From contig CATQHT010000003.1 of assembly GCA_958296045.1 (NCBI GenBank), forward strand, positions 1,127,246 to 1,191,245: a stretch of 64,000 bases of DNA, given 5' to 3'. Origin of the DNA: Rhodothermales bacterium (lineage in GTDB: Bacteria; Bacteroidota; Rhodothermia; Rhodothermales; Bin80). Below the pieces are notes generated by a model. That model was not told where the DNA came from, searched no databases, and saw only the letters and a list, made by a program, of their open reading frames with translations. Below, piece after piece: positions 56,368-64,000 of this stretch (its first letter is position 1; the number at the start of each line of letters is the position of its first letter). The position numbers and the translations under genes were made by a program.

Positions 56368-59043
56368 ATGCCGCTGCCGCACATCGTTCACACCAAATCC
56401 GTCCTTAGCAACGGACTGACTGTCATCTCGCATGAAGACTGCAAAGCACCGATCGTAGCCGTGAACGTGTGGTACCATGTCGGATCCAAGGATGAGCCGG
56501 CAGGGCGAAGCGGCTTCGCTCACCTCTTCGAGCACCTGATGTTCAACGGATCAGAGCATTTTAACGATGACTACTTCCAGGCGATGGAGCGAGCCGGCGC
56601 TACGGAGATCAACGGGACCACTAACAGGGACAGGACCAACTATTTTCAAAACGTACCGACGGCTGCCCTTGAGCTGGCACTCTGGATGGAGTCCGACCGC
56701 ATGGGCCACCTGTTGGGTGCGATTGACCAGGCAAAGCTGGATGAACAGCGACGTGTGGTAAAGAATGAGAAACGCCAAGGTGAGGACCGGCCGTACGGCC
56801 GCGTGCACGAAATACTTGTTCGGGCAACCTATCCAAAAGGCCATCCCTATGACCACACCGTGATCGGTTCCATGGAGGACCTGGATGCGGCCACGGTCGA
56901 AGATGTGCACAGCTGGTTTGAGACATTCTACGGACCCAATAATGCGGTGCTGGTGATCGCGGGGGACATTGGGGCAGACCAGGCGCACACACTGGCGGAC
57001 CGGTACTTTGGAGACATCGCTCCCGGACCTCCCTTGTCCAAGTTTCACTCTTGGGTCGCCAAGCGCCGTGGTCTGCAGCGTGAATCGCTGCAGGATCGCG
57101 TACCCGAGGCCAGAGTCTACAAGGTGTGGAACGTGCCAGCCACCTATACGGAGGACTACCGCAGGCTGCAGGTGGCCGCTGCCGTCCTGGCCCGTGGAAT
57201 GAATTCCCGCCTCTACAAGCGCCTCGTCTACGAAGACCGGTTAGCGACCGGCGTTAACGCCTCCTTAAGCCCCGGGGAGATCGGCAGCCAGTTCGTTGTC
57301 GCCGCCACCGCCCACCCGGGCAAGGATCTGACGACCATCGAAGCGGTGCTGGACGAAGAGCTGTCTCGGCTTTTGGAATACGGTCCGACCATGGAGGAAC
57401 TACAACGGGTAGCCGCAGGCTATGAAGCTACGCTGGTCCGGCGCATGGAGCGGATCGGCGGGTTCGGAGGTAAGTCGGCCATCCTTGCCCAAGGCGAAAC
57501 GTTTCGCAGCGACCCGGAGGCCTTCGTTACGGAGTTCCGCGCACGGCAGTCTGTAACGACAGACGAGGTCAAAGACGCTGCCTGCCAGTGGCTTGCCGAC
57601 GGTGAGTTTGTTCTTGAGGTCAAACCGCTTGCGCCGCTCGTTGCGAAGCCCTCCAAGGTCCAGCGCCATCGACCGCCCGCGGTACACGCGCCACGCGGGG
57701 CATCGTTTCCGGTAGTGCACCGCGCCACGCTCTCGGGCGGCATCCCGCTCCTTCTGGTGGAGCGACGCGAGACGCCAATAGTGGAGATTTCGCTTCTTTT
57801 CGACGCGGGCTACGCAGCAGATCATTACGGCATTACCGGGACGGCGAGCCTGACTTCCCAACTCTTTAGCTTAGGAACCGCCAGCGTTGGCGCACTGGAA
57901 ATCAGCGACCGTCTGACGCGTCTGGGCGCCAGTATCACCTCTGGCTCTAACCTGGACGGATCCACTGCCTGCCTGTCTGCTCTGAAGGCGCACCTGGAGC
58001 CCAGCCTAGACCTTTTTTCGGACATCGTCCTGCATGCTGCCTTCGCGAAGGAAGAGTTTGACCGCGTTCGAAAAGAGCAGTTGGCACGCATTCAGGCCGA
58101 AAAGTCTTCCCCGTCAGCTATGGCGCTGCGCGCTTTTCCCAAGCTGCTCTATGGGGAAGACCACGCTTACAGTCTGCCGCTGACGGGCAGTGGTTCAGAG
58201 GATTCTGTTGCGCAGATCACGCGCGAAGATGTGGCAGCCTTTCATAGAACCTGGTTGAATCCGCTTGCGGCCACAATAGTGGTGGTCGGAGATGTCGGGA
58301 TCAGCCGAGCAGTCCGGTTGCTAGAAGACCGCCTTGGAGATGTTCAGGGATTCCAGTCCGCGCCAGCCAAAAATATCGGTACCGCTTCGCACCGGAACAG
58401 CCCGGCGCTGTATGTGGTCGACCGACCCGGATCGGCGCAGTCCATAGTCTTTGCTGGCCATCTGGCACCGCCGCACAACGCGCCTAACAACCTTGCCATC
58501 GAGACTATGAACCTCATTCTTGGCGGCACCTTTACCTCGCGCATCAACATGAATCTGCGCGAGGACAAGGGATGGTGTTATGGAGCATCCTCTACCGTAG
58601 TCCCGGCACGCGGCCAGCGCCCCTTTGTCGTGTTTGCACCGGTCCAGGCCGACAAGACCGGTGACACCATACGGGAGATTCAGCAGGAACTGCGTGGCAT
58701 CCAGACAGACGCTCCCCCCACCGCCAAAGAAGTGCTTAAGGCACAAGAAAGCCTGACCCGTGCGTTGGCAGGTCGCTGGGAAACGTGCGCAGCGGTTGAG
58801 GACGCACTCATCAGCATGGTACAGTACGCCCTGCCAAACGACTACTACGACTCACTCGCTGGGCGCCTCCTGGCGCTTGATGCCGAAGACATATACGAGG
58901 CCGCCCAGGAAGTTATCCAGCCCGAGCGCCTGATCTGGGTCGTGGTAGGAGACCTGGCATCCATCGAGACCGAGCTGCAAGGCCTGGGATTCCCCTCAAT
59001 TACACTGATTGATGCCGACGGCAACCCGCGCGATAGCAGATAG
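56368..59043 (+). CDS. Insulinase-family (M16) metallopeptidase, no signal peptide
   Basis: 891 aa, paralogue of the peptidase at 52728. The zinc motif is in FAHLFEHLMFNGSEHFNDDY, and the C-terminal LREDKGWCYGASS is conserved. It starts MPLPHIVHTKSVLSNGLTV, i.e. directly at the mature domain, with no signal sequence; the paralogue has one. It may be cytoplasmic, or its signal may be lost or start upstream in another frame. Both end with a near-identical TLIDADGN-type motif. Confidence 0.9.
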   Translation: MPLPHIVHTKSVLSNGLTVISHEDCKAPIVAVNVWYHVGSKDEPAGRSGFAHLFEHLMFNGSEHFNDDYFQAMERAGATEINGTTNRDRTNYFQNVPTAALELALWMESDRMGHLLGAIDQAKLDEQRRVVKNEKRQGEDRPYGRVHEILVRATYPKGHPYDHTVIGSMEDLDAATVEDVHSWFETFYGPNNAVLVIAGDIGADQAHTLADRYFGDIAPGPPLSKFHSWVAKRRGLQRESLQDRVPEARVYKVWNVPATYTEDYRRLQVAAAVLARGMNSRLYKRLVYEDRLATGVNASLSPGEIGSQFVVAATAHPGKDLTTIEAVLDEELSRLLEYGPTMEELQRVAAGYEATLVRRMERIGGFGGKSAILAQGETFRSDPEAFVTEFRARQSVTTDEVKDAACQWLADGEFVLEVKPLAPLVAKPSKVQRHRPPAVHAPRGASFPVVHRATLSGGIPLLLVERRETPIVEISLLFDAGYAADHYGITGTASLTSQLFSLGTASVGALEISDRLTRLGASITSGSNLDGSTACLSALKAHLEPSLDLFSDIVLHAAFAKEEFDRVRKEQLARIQAEKSSPSAMALRAFPKLLYGEDHAYSLPLTGSGSEDSVAQITREDVAAFHRTWLNPLAATIVVVGDVGISRAVRLLEDRLGDVQGFQSAPAKNIGTASHRNSPALYVVDRPGSAQSIVFAGHLAPPHNAPNNLAIETMNLILGGTFTSRINMNLREDKGWCYGASSTVVPARGQRPFVVFAPVQADKTGDTIREIQQELRGIQTDAPPTAKEVLKAQESLTRALAGRWETCAAVEDALISMVQYALPNDYYDSLAGRLLALDAEDIYEAAQEVIQPERLIWVVVGDLASIETELQGLGFPSITLIDADGNPRDSR

Positions 59044-59086
59044 CAACTGAGCCCGGCAAGGCACGCACGGGTCGCGCGTTTCTAGC

Positions 59087-60313
59087 TTATTCGCTACGGT
59101 CTGACGCGCGGCTCAGCATGCCAGCCACATCGATCCCTGTGGAGGCCTTCAGGCTCTCCAGGAGCGCGGGCGTAGCGCCAGCAATCTGGTTGAATACCGC
59201 GGGGACGCCCGTACCATGGCCGCCGTCCACCACCGTGAGCTTATCTATGTTCAGGTTATCCACGGTCTTAACTACCTGCGTCAGGATGTCTGGCAGCATC
59301 TGAATCAGGAACAGCCGCTCGGCGTCGTTTCCGGCCTCATTCCATAGCGCTAGCTTCTGTCGCAACACTTCCACTTCGGCTTGGCCATCCTCCAAGATGC
59401 GGGCCGCATTACCTTTGGCGATCTCCTCTTTGGCCTGCCGCTCGGCTTCTGCTGCTACCACCACTTCCGCACGTACACGCTTCCTGGAAAGTTTGATCTC
59501 TTCTTCGGCAAGCTCCTGTTTGGCTTGCGCCTCGGCTACGCTGGCGGCGACGGCAATGCGGGCCTCTTCCGCCCCGGCTGTAGCTGCAAGTTGGGCTTTG
59601 AGAATGCGCACCTCGTTCTCTGCGCGCTCGATCTTCATTTCCGCGCCGGTCTCGGCCAGGCGGGCCTCCTCCTTCTTTCGCGCTTCGGCTACGCGCGCCG
59701 CAGCGATGATGGCCGCAGATTGCTGCCGTCCGATGGCGTCCAGATATCCTACGTCGTCTTCCACGCTCTGAATCTTCATCGTATCCAGCTGCAGGCCGAG
59801 CGCGCTGAGATCGTTGTCCGCCTCTGCTAGAAGCTCCTTTCCGAACTTCAGCCGATCTTCATTGACCTCCTCGGGCGTCAGTGTCGCAAGCACCCCGCGA
59901 AGGTTGCCTTCCAGCGTCTCTTTGGCTATGGTCTGCACCTCAAACAGGTCTTTGCCGAGCAACCTTTCGACTGCGTTGGCCAGCTCCGTCTCGTTTGAAG
60001 CGACCTTGACGTTCGCAATTGCGCGGACGGTCAGCGGAATGCCGCCCCTGGAATAGGCGTTAGTAACGGTCAGATCAATAGGAACAGTGTTGAGACGGAT
60101 GCGATCGACTCGCTCCATGATCGGAATACGGAATCCCCGACCGCCCTGAACAATCCGGTATCCGACCCTTGTGCCGTCCTGTAATGTGCGCTTGCGGCCA
60201 CTGAAGATGAGCGCCTCGTTAGGCTGACAAAGATGAATGTTGGCTTTAACGATGCCCAAAATGACGAAAAACGCCGTAACGCATACGCCACCCAGGATGA
60301 GTCCCAGTTCCAT
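59087..60313 (-). CDS. Flotillin-like SPFH-domain protein
   Basis: 408 aa. One N-terminal membrane segment (LILGGVCVTAFFVILGIV), an SPFH domain (residues ~30-190; RGFRIPIMERVDRIRLNTVP, LTVRAIANVKVASNETELAN), then a long Ala/Glu-rich coiled coil (~210-330) with many EA repeats, and a C-terminal tail. Flotillins oligomerise at the membrane and organise lipid microdomains. It lies 35 bases after an NfeD-like gene on the same strand, the usual pairing for flotillin/NfeD operons. Confidence 0.92.
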   Translation of the reverse strand: MELGLILGGVCVTAFFVILGIVKANIHLCQPNEALIFSGRKRTLQDGTRVGYRIVQGGRGFRIPIMERVDRIRLNTVPIDLTVTNAYSRGGIPLTVRAIANVKVASNETELANAVERLLGKDLFEVQTIAKETLEGNLRGVLATLTPEEVNEDRLKFGKELLAEADNDLSALGLQLDTMKIQSVEDDVGYLDAIGRQQSAAIIAAARVAEARKKEEARLAETGAEMKIERAENEVRILKAQLAATAGAEEARIAVAASVAEAQAKQELAEEEIKLSRKRVRAEVVVAAEAERQAKEEIAKGNAARILEDGQAEVEVLRQKLALWNEAGNDAERLFLIQMLPDILTQVVKTVDNLNIDKLTVVDGGHGTGVPAVFNQIAGATPALLESLKASTGIDVAGMLSRASDRSE

Positions 60314-60348
60314 GTTGATCTACCGTCTAGTGTTAAATGCCGCGCAGA

Positions 60349-60894
60349 TTAGGAGGCTTTGACCACTTCTGCGACCGCTCCGTCCACGCGAACGACCACC
60401 ACTTCGTCACCTTCGGCATAATCCGTCTGCTCCCCTTCATACGAGCGCGCTATAAGATGGATGCGCTGTCCTTTGCTAATGAGTGAGATTTTACCTTTGT
60501 CATCTGCTCCAAACGGAATGAGCACGCTGGCAGTGCGCCCATCGAGATCGCTGGCAGTCAGCGTACTCGACACGTGTTCGTATCCGATGCGCTTGATAAC
60601 GAAGTTGCCGATCATTCCGATGCTAAGGCCGGTAACCGTCGATATCACCGCGCGCATGACCTCACTCACCCCGGCCAGAGGCAGCAGCACGCCGCAAAGG
60701 CCAAAAAAGGCCGCAAACAGGAATACGGTGCGAAGAGAAAGCAGGTCTACCCAGCCGCCGGCTGCGCCCATGTCCATGTCCGCATCGGCATCCGCATCAA
60801 AGTCCGCGTCCGCATCTCCATCGGCACCGCCAATAATCGAGGCCAGAACCGCGGCCCCGCCGAATACGAGTGAAGCCCAATACAGTGCATCCAT
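60349..60894 (-). CDS. NfeD-like membrane protein
   Basis: 181 aa. An N-terminal membrane helix is followed by an unusual Asp/Ala repeat (GADGDADADFDADADADMDM), two further helices (LRTVFLFAAFFGLCGVLLP, VISTVTGLSIGMIGNFV) and a C-terminal OB fold (LDGRTASVLIPFG, EGDEVVVVRVDG). NfeD proteins partner flotillins, and this gene precedes the flotillin in one operon. The acidic repeat may bind cations; I know of no fixed role. Confidence 0.82.
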   Translation of the reverse strand: MDALYWASLVFGGAAVLASIIGGADGDADADFDADADADMDMGAAGGWVDLLSLRTVFLFAAFFGLCGVLLPLAGVSEVMRAVISTVTGLSIGMIGNFVIKRIGYEHVSSTLTASDLDGRTASVLIPFGADDKGKISLISKGQRIHLIARSYEGEQTDYAEGDEVVVVRVDGAVAEVVKAS

Positions 60895-61159
60895 CGTGCG
60901 AGTATCGTCTGGTGAAATGCCGGAGCGCAGTCAGAAAATATGCCTACCACGGCACAATCGCACCAGCGGCGGCTGCCGATATCAAAGAATTTCCACCATT
61001 GCGGCACCCCTCCCCTCGGCTGTATCGCTTACCTCTTCAGCTGGGTCCGCGACGCAACCGCCGACTCTGGGCCCGTGACTAATCTTGGGTACGCGTGGCT
61101 GTATCCGCTCAGGGCCGTTTTGATTTGGTCGACCAACCTGACCCGGTCGGAACCCGTCA

Positions 61160-62653
61160 TTACTCGGTAAACGGCACCACAATAGACAACCTGTGTGTCC
61201 ACACGCGCGCGTCGATCAGATCCAAAGCTCCGGCCGGCGCAACGACGAAGCTGGCATTGGCGCTGAACCGCTCCGCCATTCCCACGCCCCGCTGTGCCAG
61301 CCCGGGCTGCCCGGTTCCCCAGGTCAATAAGCTCAGATACTGAAGACGCCAGCTGGTAAAATCCCATCCCACACCCGTGCTCAGCGTCCACTCGCCCCAA
61401 GATTCATTCAGGACCCGTTGGGAGCGTTCCACGAAATTCTCCTGCTCCAGCCTGTAGCGGATCATATGGAGATCCAGCCCCATCCCGAAGCTTAAGCGCC
61501 TGCCGGCTTGCTTAACACCCATCCGAAAGAATCCGTTGTTGAATCGGAAAAAGTTCTCCACCGTCATGTCCCCGGCCAGGATGCCCGTCGGCTGGCCATC
61601 CACGACGATATTTTCTTCCGCATTCGCCCATGTGTGGCTCCAGATAGGCTCGTAGATCAGCTCAAACGCCAACGTGGTGTGGCCACGCTTGCGCGAGAAT
61701 CCGATACCGACATTGTAGGCACCCGTGTTGCCAGGGTCACGCGGAATCTGCATCAGATCGTAGTTCGGGATCTTAGGGTGCGTCTTCCAGTCTCCTACTA
61801 GTCGTGTTCCCAGCGTCCAGCCACTTCCTAGTGGCTGCGTCATCCCAACGCGCAGCGCCACGCCATTTGTTTCGTCCTTTTCAAGCCGCTCTTCCGTCTG
61901 CCACTGCCACTGGTCTTCTTCGGAGTCGCCAGCAGTCCAGATGACTGCCGTCATCGCGTGTGCCATCCGAAACCGGTGGTGCTGCAATACCACCTCTGCG
62001 GTGCGCCCGCTGGGCCAACGCTGATGGAGCCCAGCCTTATAGACTGCCATCCGACCATCCTGGTCTACGTTGTCTCCCTGGCTGTAGAGCAGCTGCACAC
62101 CCTCAATACCGTTCAGACTGCCCCGAAACAGGCTCGCGCCGAAGCTCAGGCCGCCTCCCAGTTCTGCGCCCCCCAGTACCGTCAGGTACAGGTTGTTGCG
62201 GGTGAGCAAGCTTCCCTCCTGAGGCACCACCGATACGAATGAACTGGTGGGGTCCGTAAGAAAGGCGCAGCATATGTTGACTACCCTGCGCGCCATTTCC
62301 TGCCAAGCCACCGTCATACCGGCAAAGTAACGCCCGTGGCGCACCACGGCGCTCAGCGGCAGCGTGCGCGTCGTATATCCCTGCGGGCCTCGTGTCGAAC
62401 GAATCGAGTAGTAGTACGGGTTGGTGGTAAGAAAGCTGTTTGGCACATCGGCCGCTCGCGCCGGATTGTAGAACGGGTCACCCAGCCGGTCCACCAGTGC
62501 GATGCTGACGCCGCCCATTGCCGCGTTTTCAGACGGGAACAGCATGAACTGGCTTCCTGTCGCTACGGGGATGGACTTGACGGCCACCTCCTGCGCTGTG
62601 GCGACAGCGGGCAATAGAAGAAACGCGGAAGTCAAAAATCGGCACAGCGCCAT
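61160..62653 (-). CDS. Predicted outer-membrane beta-barrel protein
   Basis: 497 aa with a Sec signal (LTSAFLLLPAVATAQ). The start SENAAMGGVSIALVDRLGDP resembles PorV-like/FadL-like barrels of Bacteroidota, which often carry this 'AxGGxxxAxxDxxxxxxxNPA' pattern (here DPFYNPARAADVPNS). The rest alternates polar and aromatic strands and ends SIVVPFTE. Whether it serves T9SS or transport is unknown. It follows the PPi-PFK gene on the same strand by 97 bases. Confidence 0.72.
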   Translation of the reverse strand: MALCRFLTSAFLLLPAVATAQEVAVKSIPVATGSQFMLFPSENAAMGGVSIALVDRLGDPFYNPARAADVPNSFLTTNPYYYSIRSTRGPQGYTTRTLPLSAVVRHGRYFAGMTVAWQEMARRVVNICCAFLTDPTSSFVSVVPQEGSLLTRNNLYLTVLGGAELGGGLSFGASLFRGSLNGIEGVQLLYSQGDNVDQDGRMAVYKAGLHQRWPSGRTAEVVLQHHRFRMAHAMTAVIWTAGDSEEDQWQWQTEERLEKDETNGVALRVGMTQPLGSGWTLGTRLVGDWKTHPKIPNYDLMQIPRDPGNTGAYNVGIGFSRKRGHTTLAFELIYEPIWSHTWANAEENIVVDGQPTGILAGDMTVENFFRFNNGFFRMGVKQAGRRLSFGMGLDLHMIRYRLEQENFVERSQRVLNESWGEWTLSTGVGWDFTSWRLQYLSLLTWGTGQPGLAQRGVGMAERFSANASFVVAPAGALDLIDARVWTHRLSIVVPFTE

Positions 62654-62750
62654 AGCTAAAGGCGTAAAGGTGCAGTTCTTGGTAAATCATACTACCAACC
62701 TTTTCGACATTCGTACCTAAGGGCGGGAACGTTTCACGCAGAGCTCGTCT

Positions 62751-63944
62751 TCAGTCTGCTGTCATCACCAACAGGGGAACACGGTCAAATGCCAGGTAGC
62801 TGGGTCGCAGCCGCTCTAAATTGTAAAAGCGCTCCACATCGACCACCTTGTGTGGCGCATTGATGCACTCGAGCGATCTGCTGCCATAGATGCCGTCCTG
62901 TATATTGACCAATTGCCCCGACGATCCTTCCAGAATTAGATCCAGTGCAAGGTTGCCAAACGCCATAGGTACAATGCTATCCAACGCATCTGGGGCCCCG
63001 CACCTGACGAGATACCCCAAGCGCTGATTAACCACGTTGATGCGCTTACCGCCGTTGTACTTGGGCGAGAGTCGTTTAAGCTCGGCGCCCACACGGATGC
63101 CGATGCCACCAAGCTTGGCATGGCCATACTGGTCCTTTTCCGCACCCAGATAGGACATGGACATGTCGCCTTTGATTTTGGCACCCTCGGAAATCAGAAC
63201 CACGGAGTACTTGCTATCGCGACGGTTACGATCGTAGACAAGCAGCTCGGCTAGGTGCTCAATATCAAAATCCACTTCAGGGATTACGCACCGGTCCGCG
63301 GCACCCGCCATCGTGGGCATAAGTGCCGAATAGCCCGCATATCTGCCGAAGACTTCAATGACCAGAAACCGCTCGTGTGATCCGGCGGAGGTGCGCAATG
63401 TATGCGCAAGCTCAATCGTGCGTGTCACGCATGTACCAAACCCGATGCAGTAGTCGGTTCCAGGCACATCGTTGTCCATCGTCTTTGGGATCGCCACCAC
63501 TTTGACGCCTTCTTTGTGTAGACGATATCCGTAGCTGAGCGTGTCATCGCCTCCGATAGGAATGAGGTAGTCCAGGCCCAGAAAGTCGATATTCTGCAGC
63601 ACCGTGGCGGTCACATCGTTGATCTCATCGGTGTAGGTGTCCCGCAGGTGTACGGGAACGTTCGACACTGGCAGGTGACTGGGCCGCGTCCGGGAGCTAT
63701 GCAGGAAGGTCCCGCCCGTACGGGCTGCCGGATTGACGATATTCTCTGAGAGCTCCTGGAAGTTGCCGGAGTTGTCCGCTTCCTTGTCTGGAATGATTTC
63801 CACTAGGCCAGCCCATCCGCGCCGGATGCCCACCACGCGATAGCCTTCCCGCATGGCGCGAACCGTTACCGCACGGATGGCGGGATTTAGGCCCGGCACA
63901 TCACCGCCACCTGTAAGGATTCCGATAGTGCCCTTGTAAGCCAT
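62751..63944 (-). CDS. pfp: Pyrophosphate-dependent phosphofructokinase
   Basis: 397 aa. GILTGGGDVPGLNPAIRA starts the fold. The phosphoryl-donor signature is IPIGGDDTLS, with Asp in place of the Gly of ATP enzymes, and the active-site segment is PKTMDNDVPGTD, with Lys where ATP enzymes have Gly. Both changes indicate use of PPi instead of ATP. The reaction is fructose 6-phosphate plus PPi to fructose 1,6-bisphosphate, reversible. ATG 63944. Confidence 0.9.
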   Translation of the reverse strand: MAYKGTIGILTGGGDVPGLNPAIRAVTVRAMREGYRVVGIRRGWAGLVEIIPDKEADNSGNFQELSENIVNPAARTGGTFLHSSRTRPSHLPVSNVPVHLRDTYTDEINDVTATVLQNIDFLGLDYLIPIGGDDTLSYGYRLHKEGVKVVAIPKTMDNDVPGTDYCIGFGTCVTRTIELAHTLRTSAGSHERFLVIEVFGRYAGYSALMPTMAGAADRCVIPEVDFDIEHLAELLVYDRNRRDSKYSVVLISEGAKIKGDMSMSYLGAEKDQYGHAKLGGIGIRVGAELKRLSPKYNGGKRINVVNQRLGYLVRCGAPDALDSIVPMAFGNLALDLILEGSSGQLVNIQDGIYGSRSLECINAPHKVVDVERFYNLERLRPSYLAFDRVPLLVMTAD

Positions 63945-64000
63945 GAGCGTTTGCTAAGGAGTGCTGAAAAAATGTCTATGAGTCTTACCCTTCCTTCCTG

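Overview
The window looks like a chromosomal segment of a moderately GC-rich, probably marine relative of Bacteroidota (Rhodothermales/Balneolales type). The evidence is a C-terminal type IX secretion (T9SS) sorting domain on a secreted protein, several lipoproteins with Bacteroidota-like architecture, a PPi-dependent phosphofructokinase, and 2-oxoacid:ferredoxin oxidoreductase genes. I could not run a search, so the taxonomy is inference.

Housekeeping genes form the frame: lysine 6-aminotransferase (cut by the left edge), gyrA, a bifunctional aspartokinase/homoserine dehydrogenase, tRNA-Ala(GGC), the korAB-Nramp operon, a DUF4159-glyA-pyrE-tatC operon, flotillin/NfeD, and PPi-PFK at the right edge. 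Between them lie many exported proteins: sulfatase, two arylsulfotransferases, a DUF3500 lipoprotein, a TonB-like protein, a TPR/FG-GAP/ASPIC lipoprotein, a serine hydrolase, a DJ-1/PfpI lipoprotein and two insulinase-like M16 peptidases.

Three accessory regions stand out. (1) 1.3-8.0 kb holds a tandem duplication of a type IIG-like restriction-modification unit. In both copies an N-terminal PD-(D/E)xK domain is separated from the methyltransferase/specificity part only by an in-frame TAG. Copy 1 has also lost its ATG start and its catalytic Lys; copy 2 keeps both. (2) 15.3-26.4 kb, starting at tRNA-Ala, is a defence-like island. It has a two-gene operon of P-loop NTPases (one with three 43-aa TPR-like repeats), a second type IIG-like methyltransferase gene broken by a 2.45-kb insertion carrying an IS110 transposase, a poly-G(11) tract at the break, a serine recombinase relic, and a second degraded copy of the methyltransferase 3' end on the far side of the NTPases. 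(3) 46.9-50.8 kb is gene-poor. It has an IS66 tnpC relic and a ~280-bp non-coding direct repeat, each copy ending about 80 bp before a gene for an exported protein.

The best candidates for something undescribed are the split, duplicated RM unit with asymmetric decay, the NTPase pair embedded among methyltransferase duplications, and the repeated leader element. No CRISPR array, rRNA or prophage was seen.
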